A stretch of 64,000 nt of DNA from JABDKH01 sp963768565 (GCA_963768565.1 CAVYIO010000035.1:62001-126000); one strand, 5' to 3'. Counted from the first letter of the stretch, positions 55,386 through 64,000 are shown. Numbers and translations are program-made. The notes: generated by a model not told the origin, from the letters alone.

Positions 55386-58241
55386 ATGAACTGGATTCGA
55401 ACAGAGCGGCTTGTAGCGGCCGCGGTATTCGTTTACGCGCTGGTCCTCTACCTTCTGACGGTAGCCCCCACGGCGTCATTCTGGGATTCCGGCGAATTCA
55501 TAGCCATTGCGAGTCAATTGCAGGTCTCGCATCCGCCGGGTGCGCCGTTCTACATGCTCGTCGGCCGGCTCTTCTCGATGTTCGTGCCGGATGCCTACGT
55601 CGCGCTCAGCGTCAACATGGTATCAGTCGCTGCCAGCGCGTTTACGGTCCTCCTCGCGCACCTCATTATCGTGCGCCTCGTTCGCGAGTGGCAGGCAGAG
55701 GATTCGACCGGCGCCCTGGACCGCATCACCGCGCTCTCTGCGGGCGTCATTGGCGCCTGCACGTTCGCGGTGACGGACTCGTTCTGGTTCAACGCCGTTG
55801 AGGCAGAAGTCTACGCGATGTCGATGTTCTTCACCGCCGTCGTCGTGTGGCTAATCCTGAAGTGGAGCGAGCAGGCTCGTGTCGAAGAGGCAACGCACAG
55901 TGGCGGTCAACATCCCTTCGCGCTCCAGGCCAACCGGTACCTGATTCTGATCGCCTATCTGTTCGGACTGGCGATCGGCGTCCACCTGTTGAATCTGCTG
56001 GCCGTGTTCTTTATCGCACTGATCGTCTTCTACACCGAGTTTGAGAGACAGGACTGGTCGACGAGGCAGGTGTTGATGGGACTCATCGCGGCAGGTGCCG
56101 TGGCTTCGGCCGCCTTTTTGGTGATCTATCCCGGTGTCATTCTGTGGCTGCCGACTCTGGCCGGCAACATGGATTCGCCTGTCCTTCTGCTCGTCGGTCT
56201 CGTAGCCGGCGTTGTATTCCTCGTCTACTACACGAATCGAAAGCGGATGGCACCGGCAAATCTCGTTGCCGTGTCCCTCGTGATGGTCCTCATCGGTTAC
56301 TCCGCCTACGCCCTCATCTTCATCCGTAGCGCATCCGATCCTCCCATTGACGAGAATGACCCGGAAAATGCATCCGCGATCGTCTCGTACCTGAAGCGTG
56401 AGCAGTACGGCGCGACGCCCATCTTCAAGGGAAACACGTTCGACGATCGAACCGGAAGCCTCGGTGAGAAAGAGGTCTATTTCCCCAGACGACATTCCCC
56501 CGATCAGGTACACTGGCGGGAGTACAGGCGCTACGACTCAGATCTGGACTTCTTCATGAGTTACCAGATCGGCCACATGTATCTCCGATACTTCGCGTTC
56601 AACTTTATCGGACGCGCAAGCGATATCCAGGATACTCCCTTCATTACGGGTATATCGTTTCTGGATGGGGACAAGGACGTCCCGTTTTTTCAGACGCCGA
56701 GCGAGGAGGCGTCGCGCAACGCGTATTTCGCTCTGCCTTTCCTTCTGGGTCTGCTCGGCCTTGTACACCACTTCTCTCGTGACCGGCGAAGAGCCTTCGC
56801 CGTCTTCGTACTCTTCGTGATGACGGGGGTGGGAATAATCTTCTATCTCAACCAGCCGCCGATGCAACCCCGGGAGAGGGACTACGCCTACGTGGCCAAC
56901 TTCTTCGCGTTTTCGCTGTGGATCGGGATCGGCGCCGCGGGACTGATCGAGTTTGTACGCCAGGCATGTCGAACCCGCAGCATGACGGAGTCCGCAACGC
57001 GTGGTCTGATTCTAGTGAGTGGCGGCCTGATCTTCGCCGCGGTACCACTTGTCATGCTTGTCGCGAATTTTGACGATCACGATCGTTCCGGCCGATACGT
57101 CGCCCCGGACTACGCCTACAACATGCTGATGAGCCTGGCGGACGACGCCGTGATCTTCACGAATGGAGATAATGACACCTTCCCTCTGTGGTACCTGCAG
57201 GAAGTGGAGGGTGTTCGACAGGACGTCCGCGTGGCAAACCTGTCACTGATGAATACCTCGTGGTACCTCAGGCAGCTGAAGAACCAGTCATCGCGTGACT
57301 CCGCGCCGCTTCCCATGTCGATGTCGAACGACCAGATTGACGCCATCGGACCCCGAGCGTGGCGGCCGAACGAGGTTACCCTGCCTGTCGACAAGAAGGC
57401 ACTTTTTGGCACCTCCGAGATGGGCTTCTCGCTCGATGATACAAGCCTCGTCCAGAGCCCGATGAAGTGGACACTCGAGGGACGACCACTATCGGAGGAC
57501 TACAATTATCTGCATGCTGCCGACCAGGCGGCGCTCGACATTCTCGTGACGAACGCCCGACAGAACTGGCGCCGACCGATCTACTTTGCGGTAACTGTCA
57601 GCCCCGACGGCCTTCTGAATCTCGAGAACTATTTTCAGCTTGAAGGGCAGGCGCAGCGCGTCGTTCCGATTCCCCACGACGAAGGTTTCCTCGGGCGTGT
57701 AGACCCCAAGATCACACCGGAGCGCTTGAGTACGTTCAGATTGCGCGGTCTGGACGATCCGGATGTGTACTTCGACGAGAACATTCGAAATATGCTCGAC
57801 AACTACCGCAGCGTGTATTCGCACACGGCGCAGAGTCTCGCGCGCCGCGGTGAGGGCGCCAGAGCACGGGCACTGCTGGACACGCTCATGCTGAAGATGC
57901 CGTTCGAAACGGTACCAGGTGACGCCAACACGTTTGTGATGATGGCGAACGCGTATCAGGCAGCGGGCGCCTCAGAAAAGGCCGTGGAGATTGCCAGACG
58001 CGCGGAGCCTGTCGTTCTCCGGAGACTGGAAACTGCCACCACGCAGCGTCAGCTGGAGCTCGCAGCACGGTATGTTCAGCTTGTGCGCCTGATCTACATG
58101 GACGGCGGTGACTTTGTCCTCGCGTCCGAACTCGGCGGCCGGATCGCCGACTTCTTCGACGACAGCACGTTCCGACAGTCCCCCGAGGAATTGCAGGTGC
58201 TGTTCGAGCAATCGAAGGCCCGTTCCCCCGTCGATAACTGA
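55386..58241 (+). CDS. DUF2723 polytopic membrane protein (O-mannosyltransferase-like)
   Basis: This 951-residue protein has a GT-C-like layout: about ten to twelve membrane helices in the first 560 residues and a large soluble C-terminal region. The family signature TASFWDSGEFIAIASQLQ lies near residue 30, and LQVSHPPGAPFYMLVGRLF follows. The middle carries another family mark, QPPMQPRERDYAY, and NGDNDTFPLWYLQEVEG in the soluble part. DUF2723 proteins are common in Bacteroidota-type genomes and resemble protein O-mannosyltransferases, but the reaction is not established for this one. The final 130 residues look helical and TPR-like. The ATG at 55386 is chosen over a TTG five codons earlier. 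Confidence 0.85.
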   Translation: MNWIRTERLVAAAVFVYALVLYLLTVAPTASFWDSGEFIAIASQLQVSHPPGAPFYMLVGRLFSMFVPDAYVALSVNMVSVAASAFTVLLAHLIIVRLVREWQAEDSTGALDRITALSAGVIGACTFAVTDSFWFNAVEAEVYAMSMFFTAVVVWLILKWSEQARVEEATHSGGQHPFALQANRYLILIAYLFGLAIGVHLLNLLAVFFIALIVFYTEFERQDWSTRQVLMGLIAAGAVASAAFLVIYPGVILWLPTLAGNMDSPVLLLVGLVAGVVFLVYYTNRKRMAPANLVAVSLVMVLIGYSAYALIFIRSASDPPIDENDPENASAIVSYLKREQYGATPIFKGNTFDDRTGSLGEKEVYFPRRHSPDQVHWREYRRYDSDLDFFMSYQIGHMYLRYFAFNFIGRASDIQDTPFITGISFLDGDKDVPFFQTPSEEASRNAYFALPFLLGLLGLVHHFSRDRRRAFAVFVLFVMTGVGIIFYLNQPPMQPRERDYAYVANFFAFSLWIGIGAAGLIEFVRQACRTRSMTESATRGLILVSGGLIFAAVPLVMLVANFDDHDRSGRYVAPDYAYNMLMSLADDAVIFTNGDNDTFPLWYLQEVEGVRQDVRVANLSLMNTSWYLRQLKNQSSRDSAPLPMSMSNDQIDAIGPRAWRPNEVTLPVDKKALFGTSEMGFSLDDTSLVQSPMKWTLEGRPLSEDYNYLHAADQAALDILVTNARQNWRRPIYFAVTVSPDGLLNLENYFQLEGQAQRVVPIPHDEGFLGRVDPKITPERLSTFRLRGLDDPDVYFDENIRNMLDNYRSVYSHTAQSLARRGEGARARALLDTLMLKMPFETVPGDANTFVMMANAYQAAGASEKAVEIARRAEPVVLRRLETATTQRQLELAARYVQLVRLIYMDGGDFVLASELGGRIADFFDDSTFRQSPEELQVLFEQSKARSPVDN

Positions 58242-58261
58242 CGTGTCGTAGGGCTGCCGGT

Positions 58262-58774
58262 CTACTGGTCGACGGCCCTGATGACAAACGGGTGTGACGC
58301 GTCGTTGATCTTCAGCGAGTAGTGCCCCGGTTCGTACAGCCCTTCAAGCAACAGGTAGAAGCGGTAGGGTCGTACTACGGTCGCGCACAGGACTCCGCGT
58401 TGACGCCGCATCTGAAGCTTGACGTTGAGAATGTGGGCGGCGCGTTCCTGCTCTACCGAGTCGAGTTCGGTGCAAGAGTCAGGGAACGCACCCTTGATCA
58501 ACACCTCGACGCGGGTTCCGGCACCATCGGGAGACTTCGCGACCGCCGGCCGAATGTGCACGGTGTCATGAACGGCAGGAAAGTAGACGTATTTGATCTC
58601 CGTCTCGGGCGCCCGAATCACGATCGTCTCCCGTCCGTCCGCCGTCTTGCCTTCAAAGCGATGGCCGAATTGCTCGTCGGGCGGTAGTTCAGCTGGTCGA
58701 AGCCCCGCGCAGGACGCCAGAAGAACGACGATCGCTGACGACGAAAGCAAGCGGAAGATGGTTCTCGTGTTCAT
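58262..58774 (-). CDS. Hypothetical lipoprotein
   Basis: This is a 170-residue protein with a lipoprotein signal ending VVLLASCAG. The rest is not a family I recognise; it contains EIKYVYFPAVHDTVHIRPA and a cysteine pair. The ATG at 58774 lies three bases past the rsfS stop; a TTG at 58780 would overlap it. It is encoded directly after rsfS. Confidence 0.65.
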   Translation of the reverse strand: MNTRTIFRLLSSSAIVVLLASCAGLRPAELPPDEQFGHRFEGKTADGRETIVIRAPETEIKYVYFPAVHDTVHIRPAVAKSPDGAGTRVEVLIKGAFPDSCTELDSVEQERAAHILNVKLQMRRQRGVLCATVVRPYRFYLLLEGLYEPGHYSLKINDASHPFVIRAVDQ

Positions 58775-58776
58775 GA

Positions 58777-59253
58777 TCAATCACCGCGGCGAACCGCCTG
58801 GGCAACGTTGCTCTGGAGAAACGGGATATCAGCGGACGATCCTTCGGAGGACACGGTGCCAATTTCTGCATCCCCCCACAAACGCTCGAGCTCATAGAAG
58901 GACCGTCGTCCTTCGGCAAACACGTGAACCACGACATCCACATAATCCAGAAGTACCCACTGCAGATGGTCTAGCCCCTCGACATGCCACGGTTTCTCCT
59001 TGTATTTCGATCGAAGATCCCCCCGCACCGATTCGGCGATAGCCTTGATCTGGACGTCGGAATCTCCCGTGCACAAGACAAAGAAATCGGCGACGCCACT
59101 GATACCTCTCAGATCCATGACCACCACATCGCGGGCTTTCTTGTCAAGTGCGGCGTCCACGGCACTGGCAGCAAGAGCCGTCGACGGGTGGTTCGTGGCT
59201 CGTTTCTCCTTGCCGGAGCGTTGAGGGATGGACGGTAGTTCCGATTGAGTCAT
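58777..59253 (-). CDS. rsfS: Ribosomal silencing factor RsfS
   Basis: RsfS binds ribosomal protein L14 and blocks subunit joining under nutrient limitation. The 158-residue protein has the family core DVVVMDLRGISGVADFFVLC, then CTGDSDVQIKAIAESV, and WVLLDYVDVVVHVF plus FYELERLWGDA. It has an N-terminal extension of about 30 residues and a C-terminal tail. A LytR_C protein is encoded 65 bases upstream, an arrangement often seen in this group. Confidence 0.93.
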   Translation of the reverse strand: MTQSELPSIPQRSGKEKRATNHPSTALAASAVDAALDKKARDVVVMDLRGISGVADFFVLCTGDSDVQIKAIAESVRGDLRSKYKEKPWHVEGLDHLQWVLLDYVDVVVHVFAEGRRSFYELERLWGDAEIGTVSSEGSSADIPFLQSNVAQAVRRGD

Positions 59254-59318
59254 GAAGCAGTGATCTGTTGAAAGGGCGACATTACGATTGCATACGATTG
59301 AACATCAGGCCGGATTCT

Positions 59319-59780
59319 TCAGTCGGGCTCGAACGGTTTCATGTCTTTGTAATCCATGCCGATTACGACCGACGCATCGAGAAACAAATCGGCATTGATG
59401 TCCTGTTCGACACGTTCCTCAGGGATACCGAGCACGCGGGCCACCTTCGCGGCCGACTCCATATCTCCGACCCGGTCAATCACTTTCGACTGCTTGACGT
59501 CGGATACACTGTAGTTGCCCGTCTCCACCACGTCGAATCCGTGATCGCGAAGGTACTGCGTTGTGATTGCTGCCAGACCGGCCACACCGCAGCCGTTTCG
59601 GACTTCAAGTTGTATCGTGCTGCCGACCAGCTCGCCGTCCTCAATTTCTCTCTGAGAATCGACACGGGGTGCAAGCACTCGAACTCCAAATGCGTACAGA
59701 AGTAACGCTGCGGCCACACCGGTCATCACAAGTATTGTGGTGAGCAGTCGGCTGGACCATGCCGCCCTTGCACTGACCAT
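59319..59780 (-). CDS. LytR C-terminal-domain protein
   Basis: This 153-residue protein has a membrane anchor (LLTTILVMTGVAAALLLYAFGV) and a single LytR_C domain: IQLEVRNGCGVAGLAAITT, then LRDHGFDVVETGNY, ending in DASVVIGMDYK. It lacks the LytR-CpsA-Psr catalytic domain, so it is a stand-alone version of unknown function located at the periplasmic face. It lies upstream of rsfS on the same strand. Confidence 0.85.
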   Translation of the reverse strand: MVSARAAWSSRLLTTILVMTGVAAALLLYAFGVRVLAPRVDSQREIEDGELVGSTIQLEVRNGCGVAGLAAITTQYLRDHGFDVVETGNYSVSDVKQSKVIDRVGDMESAAKVARVLGIPEERVEQDINADLFLDASVVIGMDYKDMKPFEPD

Positions 59781-59806
59781 AGGCTAGCTGTCTGCGCCCT
59801 TGCGGC

Positions 59807-59845
59807 AAAAAAAACCGCGATGCAGCTGGGACGGGCGGCATCGCG
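59807..59845 (-). terminator. Rho-independent terminator after the Tyr/Gly/Pro-rich protein gene
   Basis: On the minus strand an eight-base-pair stem (CGCGATGC with GCATCGCG) is followed by a run of eight T residues, visible as A residues at 59807-59814 on the plus strand. Confidence 0.9.
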
Positions 59846-59914
59846 CGAAATCGTTATCAAGTGGACGGTCTATAGTACCCAAGAATCCTGGCGCCTCGCT
59901 GGACTGTTCGTGAT

Positions 59915-60424
59915 TCACCGATACCGATAACGCGGATAGTGCCCGTACGGTGACGCCTGGTAGCCGAACGGGGACGCGTAGTAGCCGTACGGACTCTGAC
60001 GCACCGACAGCTGAATCTGCATATTCTTCAGTGGCTGGTAGTTGATCTCCGCATTACGCAGGAACACTCGGGGTGACTGCGAGAACGAACCTCCCCCGTT
60101 GAATCCACTGCTGTACGGAGAGTACGCCATGGCAATATCAGCCCGCGCTGCGAACTTGTCTCCAAACTTCCACAGCATGGAATTCGTATACATCGCCAGG
60201 GAAGATGAATATCCACCGCCGGAGCCCATGGACATCTCGAACGAGTGGTTCATCTTGAAGTGCTGTGGATTGAAGAGGGTATTCATCAGGAACCCCTTCG
60301 CACCGCTGTCATAAAGCTGGACGGGCGACGATCCATTCGTGGAGGCGGCGCGGAGCTGAGCCTCAGCCGGCGTGGCCAGAAGCAGCATTGCTACCAGGAT
60401 TGACGATGTCAGGATCGATCTCAT
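59915..60424 (-). CDS. Small secreted protein with Tyr/Gly/Pro-rich C-terminus
   Basis: This 169-residue exported protein has a signal peptide (SILVAMLLLATPAEA). The central part is beta-like, with FNPQHFKMNHSFEMSMGSGG and Ser/Gly-rich turns. The C-terminus has three imperfect repeats: PYGYYASPF, GYQASPY and GHYPRYRYR. No known family is evident. It has a near-consensus promoter, a strong ribosome site (GGAGGG five bases upstream) and its own terminator, so it looks like an efficiently expressed single gene. It is divergent from tsaD. Confidence 0.7.
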   Translation of the reverse strand: MRSILTSSILVAMLLLATPAEAQLRAASTNGSSPVQLYDSGAKGFLMNTLFNPQHFKMNHSFEMSMGSGGGYSSSLAMYTNSMLWKFGDKFAARADIAMAYSPYSSGFNGGGSFSQSPRVFLRNAEINYQPLKNMQIQLSVRQSPYGYYASPFGYQASPYGHYPRYRYR

Positions 60425-60450
60425 CTACTCCCTCCAGGAATACATACGCG

Positions 60451-60479
60451 GAGTATATAGCCGCTTCATTATGATGTCA
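60451..60479 (-). promoter_or_regulatory. Near-consensus promoter of the small secreted protein gene
   Basis: On the minus strand TTGACA (60474-60479) is separated by exactly 17 bases from TATACT (60451-60456). The leader would be about 20 bases. Confidence 0.72.
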
Positions 60480-60555
60480 ATAACGTAATTAATGACCCAA
60501 GGTTCTGTCCCGCGTAGCGATTGCGGCCGGGGCTTCCGCAGACCCCTGCGCTAAA

Positions 60556-61560
60556 ATGACCATCCTCGGAATCGAGAGTTCTTGCGATGACACGGCGGCC
60601 GCGCTGGTCACTAACGGCCAGCTGGTGTCCAGTATTGTATCGTCACAGGTTCTGCACGAGCAATTCGGCGGAGTTGTGCCGGAACTGGCTTCTCGTGATC
60701 ATCAGCGCAATATCGTGACAGTTGTCGAGCAGGCGATCGAGACCGCCGACGCCTCCATTGAGTCTATCGATGCGGTGGCAGTCACCTACGGTCCGGGGCT
60801 TGCCGGCTCGCTCCTGGTAGGCCTGAGTTATGGCAAGGCGCTGGCAGCGGCCCGGGGCATTCCGCTCGTCGGAGTGAACCATCTGGACGGCCACATATAC
60901 TCCGTGTTCATCGAGGAACCTGTCCCGGAGTTCCCATTCCTCTGTCTCGTGGTCTCGGGCGGCCACACCATGCTTGTCCACGTCGATGCGGAATTCCGTC
61001 ACGAGCTCCTTGGATCCACGCGCGATGATGCCGCTGGAGAGGCTTTCGACAAGGTGGGGAAAATGCTCGGGCTGCCATTCCCGGGCGGGCCGGAAGTCGA
61101 CCGACTCGCTTCTGCGGGAGATCCGGGGTTTCACCGCTTTCCGCGCGCAGCACTTGACGGATTCGATTTTTCGTTCAGCGGCGTCAAGACATCTGTTCTC
61201 TATTTCCTCAAACAACCGCACGGGCAGGACAGGCACGAATTCCTGGAGCAGCATCTCGAGGATGTCTGTGCTTCGTTTCAGGACGCCGTGGTCAGTATGC
61301 TCATGACCCAGCTGGCAAAGGCGGTGGATGCTACCGGCGCCGCGCGCGTCGCCATCGTGGGCGGTGTCTCGGCTAACACCGCACTTCGCGAGGCGGCTGG
61401 TCGGTACTGCGAGGATACCGGCCTCGCCCTGTTCATACCAGTTCCGATCTATTGCATGGACAATGCTGCGATGATCGCCACGGCAGGCTATTATAAGTTG
61501 ATTGCGGGCCTTTCAAGTCCATTTACTCTGACAGCCGACGCCAACGCAGCGTTTAGCTGA
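60556..61560 (+). CDS. tsaD: tRNA N6-adenosine threonylcarbamoyltransferase TsaD
   Basis: TsaD installs the threonylcarbamoyl group on A37 of tRNAs reading ANN codons, with TsaB and TsaE. The 334-residue protein has ILGIESSCDDTAAALV, the metal histidines in NHLDGHIYS, VSGGHTMLV, GEAFDKVGKMLGLPFPGGPEVD and VGGVSANTALRE. The frame is complete. TsaB is not encoded nearby. It is followed by the chorismate mutase gene after 33 bases. Confidence 0.96.
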   Translation: MTILGIESSCDDTAAALVTNGQLVSSIVSSQVLHEQFGGVVPELASRDHQRNIVTVVEQAIETADASIESIDAVAVTYGPGLAGSLLVGLSYGKALAAARGIPLVGVNHLDGHIYSVFIEEPVPEFPFLCLVVSGGHTMLVHVDAEFRHELLGSTRDDAAGEAFDKVGKMLGLPFPGGPEVDRLASAGDPGFHRFPRAALDGFDFSFSGVKTSVLYFLKQPHGQDRHEFLEQHLEDVCASFQDAVVSMLMTQLAKAVDATGAARVAIVGGVSANTALREAAGRYCEDTGLALFIPVPIYCMDNAAMIATAGYYKLIAGLSSPFTLTADANAAFS

Positions 61561-61593
61561 GCAGCGGGCCCCACCCGCGAACCGGACGCTCTC

Positions 61594-61977
61594 ATGCTCA
61601 TCAAGACCGCCCTGAAACTCGTCAGCTCGATCTCCGACAAGCGGCCGCAGATATCGGACGATCCTGCTGTAGCCGACCTCGATGCGTGGCGCGATCGCAT
61701 CGATGCCATCGACGTTGCCGTGATGAACCTGCTGAACGAACGATCGGTATGTGCGAACAAGATCGGATTGATCAAAAAGCAAAATGGCATGCCGGTATAT
61801 GTGCCGAGCCGCGAGACCGAGGTGATCCTGAACGTCGTATCCAGCAACCCCGGCCCGCTCCCCGACCAGGCGGTCCGCCGATTGTTTGAACGAATCATCG
61901 ACGAAACGCGTTCACTCGAACGACATCTATATCAAGAAGAACCCCTCTCCGGAGAAGGCGACCCTCATGCCGATTGA
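61594..61977 (+). CDS. Chorismate mutase (AroQ type)
   Basis: This 127-residue protein is an all-helical chorismate mutase: WRDRIDAIDVAVMNLLNERSV, IGLIKKQNGMPVYVPSRE and LFERIIDETRSLE. It converts chorismate to prephenate for phenylalanine and tyrosine. It is a stand-alone domain with a short N-terminal extension. It lies between tsaD and mltG on the same strand with small gaps, so it is probably part of one transcription unit. Confidence 0.9.
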   Translation: MLIKTALKLVSSISDKRPQISDDPAVADLDAWRDRIDAIDVAVMNLLNERSVCANKIGLIKKQNGMPVYVPSRETEVILNVVSSNPGPLPDQAVRRLFERIIDETRSLERHLYQEEPLSGEGDPHAD

Positions 61978-62004
61978 GCGGCGCAACACTCTCTGAAGAT
62001 TCGA

Positions 62005-63054
62005 ATGCAGACCATGTCCCGTCCAAGAACTTTTGCCATCCTCACTGCCGGTGTTGTCGCCCTCTTCGTCGGCGGGTGCGCCATCCTCTACTACGTCGCT
62101 TTCGCCCCCAACACGGGTGGCTTCGAGGGCAAGAAATCGGTCAAGATCGCTCCGTCGAGCAGTTTTGAACAGGCAGTAGATTCGCTGGCTGCCGACGGTC
62201 TGCTCCGGTCTACCACAACGTTCAGCCTTATGGCTCGCGTCACGGGATGGGGCGATCAGATCAAGGCGGGGTACTACGAGATTCCTGCCGACGCCTCGAA
62301 CTACGACATGCTCGAGACCCTGCGAAAAGGACTGCAGTCGCCAATCCGAGTCACCATTCCGCCGGGTTCGCGTCGCGAAGTCGTTGCTGCCGTAGCGGCC
62401 CGCAACATGGCATTCGACTCCGCCTCCTTTCTCGCTGCACTGTCTGACACCGCGCTTGCCCGGTCGCTGTCAACAGACACGACGCACCTGTTCGGATTCA
62501 TCATGCCGGAGACCTACTTCTTCTACTGGCAGACCTCTCCTTCTGATGTCATCCGGACGATCCGGAAGGAATTTGATCGGCGCTACGAGCGCCTTGCAGC
62601 GGGTGCTACCGCGGAGCCGCCTCTGACCGCCGACGACGCTGTTACGCTTGCATCGATAGTCGAATGGGAGAGCGACATCGTCGATGAAAAACCACGCATC
62701 GCAGGCGTGTACCTGAACCGGCTACGAAACCGCTGGCGCCTTCAGGCTGATCCAACGGTTCAGTATGCGATTCTGGCCTCGGAGGGATCCAAGCGTCGAC
62801 TCTTCTTTAAGGACTACGAAATAACGCATCCTTACAACACTTACCTGTACGCGGGACTTCCACCCGGGCCTATCACCAATCCGTCGATGTCTTCCGTCGA
62901 GGCCGTGCTGCGCCCGGAGAATCACCGGTACTATTACTTCGTTGCGACCGGCGAGGGCAACCACATTTTTTCGAGGACGCTTACCGAGCATCAGCGAAAC
63001 GCCAGAAACTACCGACGCCTGATGCAGCAGCGCAGAGCCCAGGTCGGCGGCTAG
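62005..63054 (+). CDS. mltG: Endolytic murein transglycosylase MltG
   Basis: MltG cuts nascent glycan strands and terminates their elongation at the inner membrane. The 349-residue protein has an N-terminal membrane anchor (FAILTAGVVALFVGGCAILYYV), a LysM-like domain (FEQAVDSLAADGLL) and the YceG catalytic region. There the likely catalytic glutamate lies in ASIVEWES, followed by RIAGVYLNRL, LQADPTVQYA and GLPPGPITNPS. It closes a plus-strand run of tsaD, chorismate mutase and mltG, and ends 14 bases from the convergent porin gene. Confidence 0.94.
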   Translation: MQTMSRPRTFAILTAGVVALFVGGCAILYYVAFAPNTGGFEGKKSVKIAPSSSFEQAVDSLAADGLLRSTTTFSLMARVTGWGDQIKAGYYEIPADASNYDMLETLRKGLQSPIRVTIPPGSRREVVAAVAARNMAFDSASFLAALSDTALARSLSTDTTHLFGFIMPETYFFYWQTSPSDVIRTIRKEFDRRYERLAAGATAEPPLTADDAVTLASIVEWESDIVDEKPRIAGVYLNRLRNRWRLQADPTVQYAILASEGSKRRLFFKDYEITHPYNTYLYAGLPPGPITNPSMSSVEAVLRPENHRYYYFVATGEGNHIFSRTLTEHQRNARNYRRLMQQRRAQVGG

Positions 63055-63068
63055 ATCGCGGCGGAGTC

Positions 63069-64000
63069 TCAGATAAACACGCGGACGCCAAGGGACGCGC
63101 GGTTACGCACAATCTCCTCGTCGACGATGGGTGCTCCACTCACGTTGTACGGCGCATACCGGTCGTCGAACCGCTCCTGAGACCAGCCGAGGTCAATCGC
63201 AAACTTGCCCTGCCGGACGTAGCTGAAGCCGGCGGAGAAGAACATCTTGTCCCGATCGACAGAATTCACCTCCGTTCGCAAATCCACACGGATGTCTCTC
63301 GGATCTGGCTGGTAGCCGATGCCGCCGCGCACGACAAAGTTGCTGATCTTGTACTCGGCGCCGAATCGCGTATTCACCACCTGCTGGAGATTCTGCGAAA
63401 TGTCCTGATTCTCCTGAAAGAAGGCGAAGTCATCCGAACCGAGTTCCATCTGGGACCAGTCGACGAATTCCGCGTCGGCGAGTAGAGTCAGATCTCCCAG
63501 GCTATAAGCCAGCCCTGCGCCGAGGCGCCACGGCGTCGTGATTTCGTAGTCGAACGTGCCCGCCCCGACGTCATCGTCGAAATCGAAACCGTAGCTGGAC
63601 TCGAATCCATCGTCAAAGCGCGTCTCGAGGAACGTAGCGAAATCCTCACTTATCGAGTAGAACGTGGGTGTTTCTATAGTGAATCCGACCTTGAAGTCCC
63701 TGGCAGCCTCGAGCGATACTCCGGCGCGCACGTTCACTCCTACCAGTTCCGACTGTACGGTTTCGGTCCAGGTAAGCGCATCAAAATCGACCGTGCCGGC
63801 AAGGCCGTCATTGTCGTTCTGGAAGTCGTCCTCATCAAAGACCCGACTGTATTCCCACTTACCGTATGGAACGTTGAGTGTCACGCCGACCATCACGCCT
63901 CGAGAAGCCTCGAACGCCGTGCCAAAACTGAATTCATGCATACTGCCTTCTTCAGATATGACGCCTTGCTGCATTACCGAGCCTGTCGTCACCGCCGGGA
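63069..64000 (-). CDS. FadL/OmpP1-like outer-membrane transporter (5' end outside window)
   Basis: The visible part, more than 307 residues, is an outer-membrane barrel of the OmpP1/FadL/TodX type: GVTLNVPYGKWEYSR near the start, GFTIETPTFYSISEDF, TTPWRLGAGLAYSLGDLTLLADAEFVDW and the terminal RASLGVRVFI. These proteins transport hydrophobic compounds. The signal peptide and N-terminal plug lie beyond the right edge; the frame is open up to 64000. It is convergent with mltG. Confidence 0.82.
   Translation of the reverse strand, partial: PAVTTGSVMQQGVISEEGSMHEFSFGTAFEASRGVMVGVTLNVPYGKWEYSRVFDEDDFQNDNDGLAGTVDFDALTWTETVQSELVGVNVRAGVSLEAARDFKVGFTIETPTFYSISEDFATFLETRFDDGFESSYGFDFDDDVGAGTFDYEITTPWRLGAGLAYSLGDLTLLADAEFVDWSQMELGSDDFAFFQENQDISQNLQQVVNTRFGAEYKISNFVVRGGIGYQPDPRDIRVDLRTEVNSVDRDKMFFSAGFSYVRQGKFAIDLGWSQERFDDRYAPYNVSGAPIVDEEIVRNRASLGVRVFI

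Noticed and set aside
1..64000. CRISPR arrays, insertion sequences, phage genes, tRNA or rRNA genes
   Set aside because: No regularly spaced repeats, transposase or integrase motifs, cloverleaf-like stretches or rRNA sequence were seen when reading the intergenic regions.

Overview
The window looks like a chromosomal segment of a free-living, Gram-negative member of the Rhodothermota (Rhodothermales/Salinibacter-like), or a close relative within the Bacteroidota-Rhodothermota group. The reasons are gene content and style rather than any database hit. There are several PorV/PorQ-like beta-barrels beside secreted proteins with FlgD-like C-terminal domains (type IX secretion style), a SusC-like TonB-dependent receptor, BshA (bacillithiol), CcmBCDE (system I cytochrome c maturation), DUF2723, an LptF/G-type permease and RsfS. 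GC content looks high by eye. Some genes carry a clear Shine-Dalgarno sequence, and several promoters resemble TTGACA-N17-TATAAT. I see no tRNA, rRNA, CRISPR array, insertion sequence, integrase, phage gene or replication origin.

Layout. 1-10.7 kb, minus strand: a seven-haem cytochrome/TPR lipoprotein, a PorV-like protein, a very large secreted protein with a sorting-type C-terminus, and a TonB-dependent receptor behind a near-consensus promoter and a leader of about 300 nt. 10.7-15.8 kb, minus: serA, engB, sucD, gatA, tatA. 16-23.4 kb, mainly plus: adenosine deaminase, aroA, then (after a minus-strand alkyltransferase-like gene and an SPFH protein) murB, ccmB-ccmC-ccmD-ccmE and a DUF1499 gene. 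23.4-34.4 kb, minus: mgtE, rsmA, a VWA protein, a TPR protein, bioY, a DUF922 metalloprotease-like gene, metH, an alpha/beta hydrolase and mscL. 34.6-45 kb: one plus-strand CPBP protein, then a long minus-strand run comprising a PilM-like pair, rsmD, coaD, aspC, a site-2 protease and a four-gene cluster with overlapping ends (lipoprotein, BNR-repeat protein, two PorV-like barrels). 45-55 kb: pdxJ, era, pdxB, a SleB-like hydrolase, a barrel protein, bshA, a kinase-like unknown, an MBL hydrolase, an LptF-like permease and rsmI. 55-64 kb: DUF2723, a lipoprotein, rsfS, a LytR_C protein, a Tyr/Gly/Pro-rich secreted protein, tsaD, chorismate mutase, mltG and a FadL-like porin running off the right end.

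Most genes are housekeeping. The more unusual part is cell-surface biology: two separate loci pair PorV-like barrels with large secreted proteins, and the CcmE here has the rare Cys-type haem-binding motif.

A strong caveat applies throughout. At least twelve genes, including sucD, gatA and metH, are broken by single-base shifts, and the first 10 kb is the worst affected. The simplest explanation is base-calling or assembly indels, so I annotate these as single interrupted genes rather than as many small ORFs.
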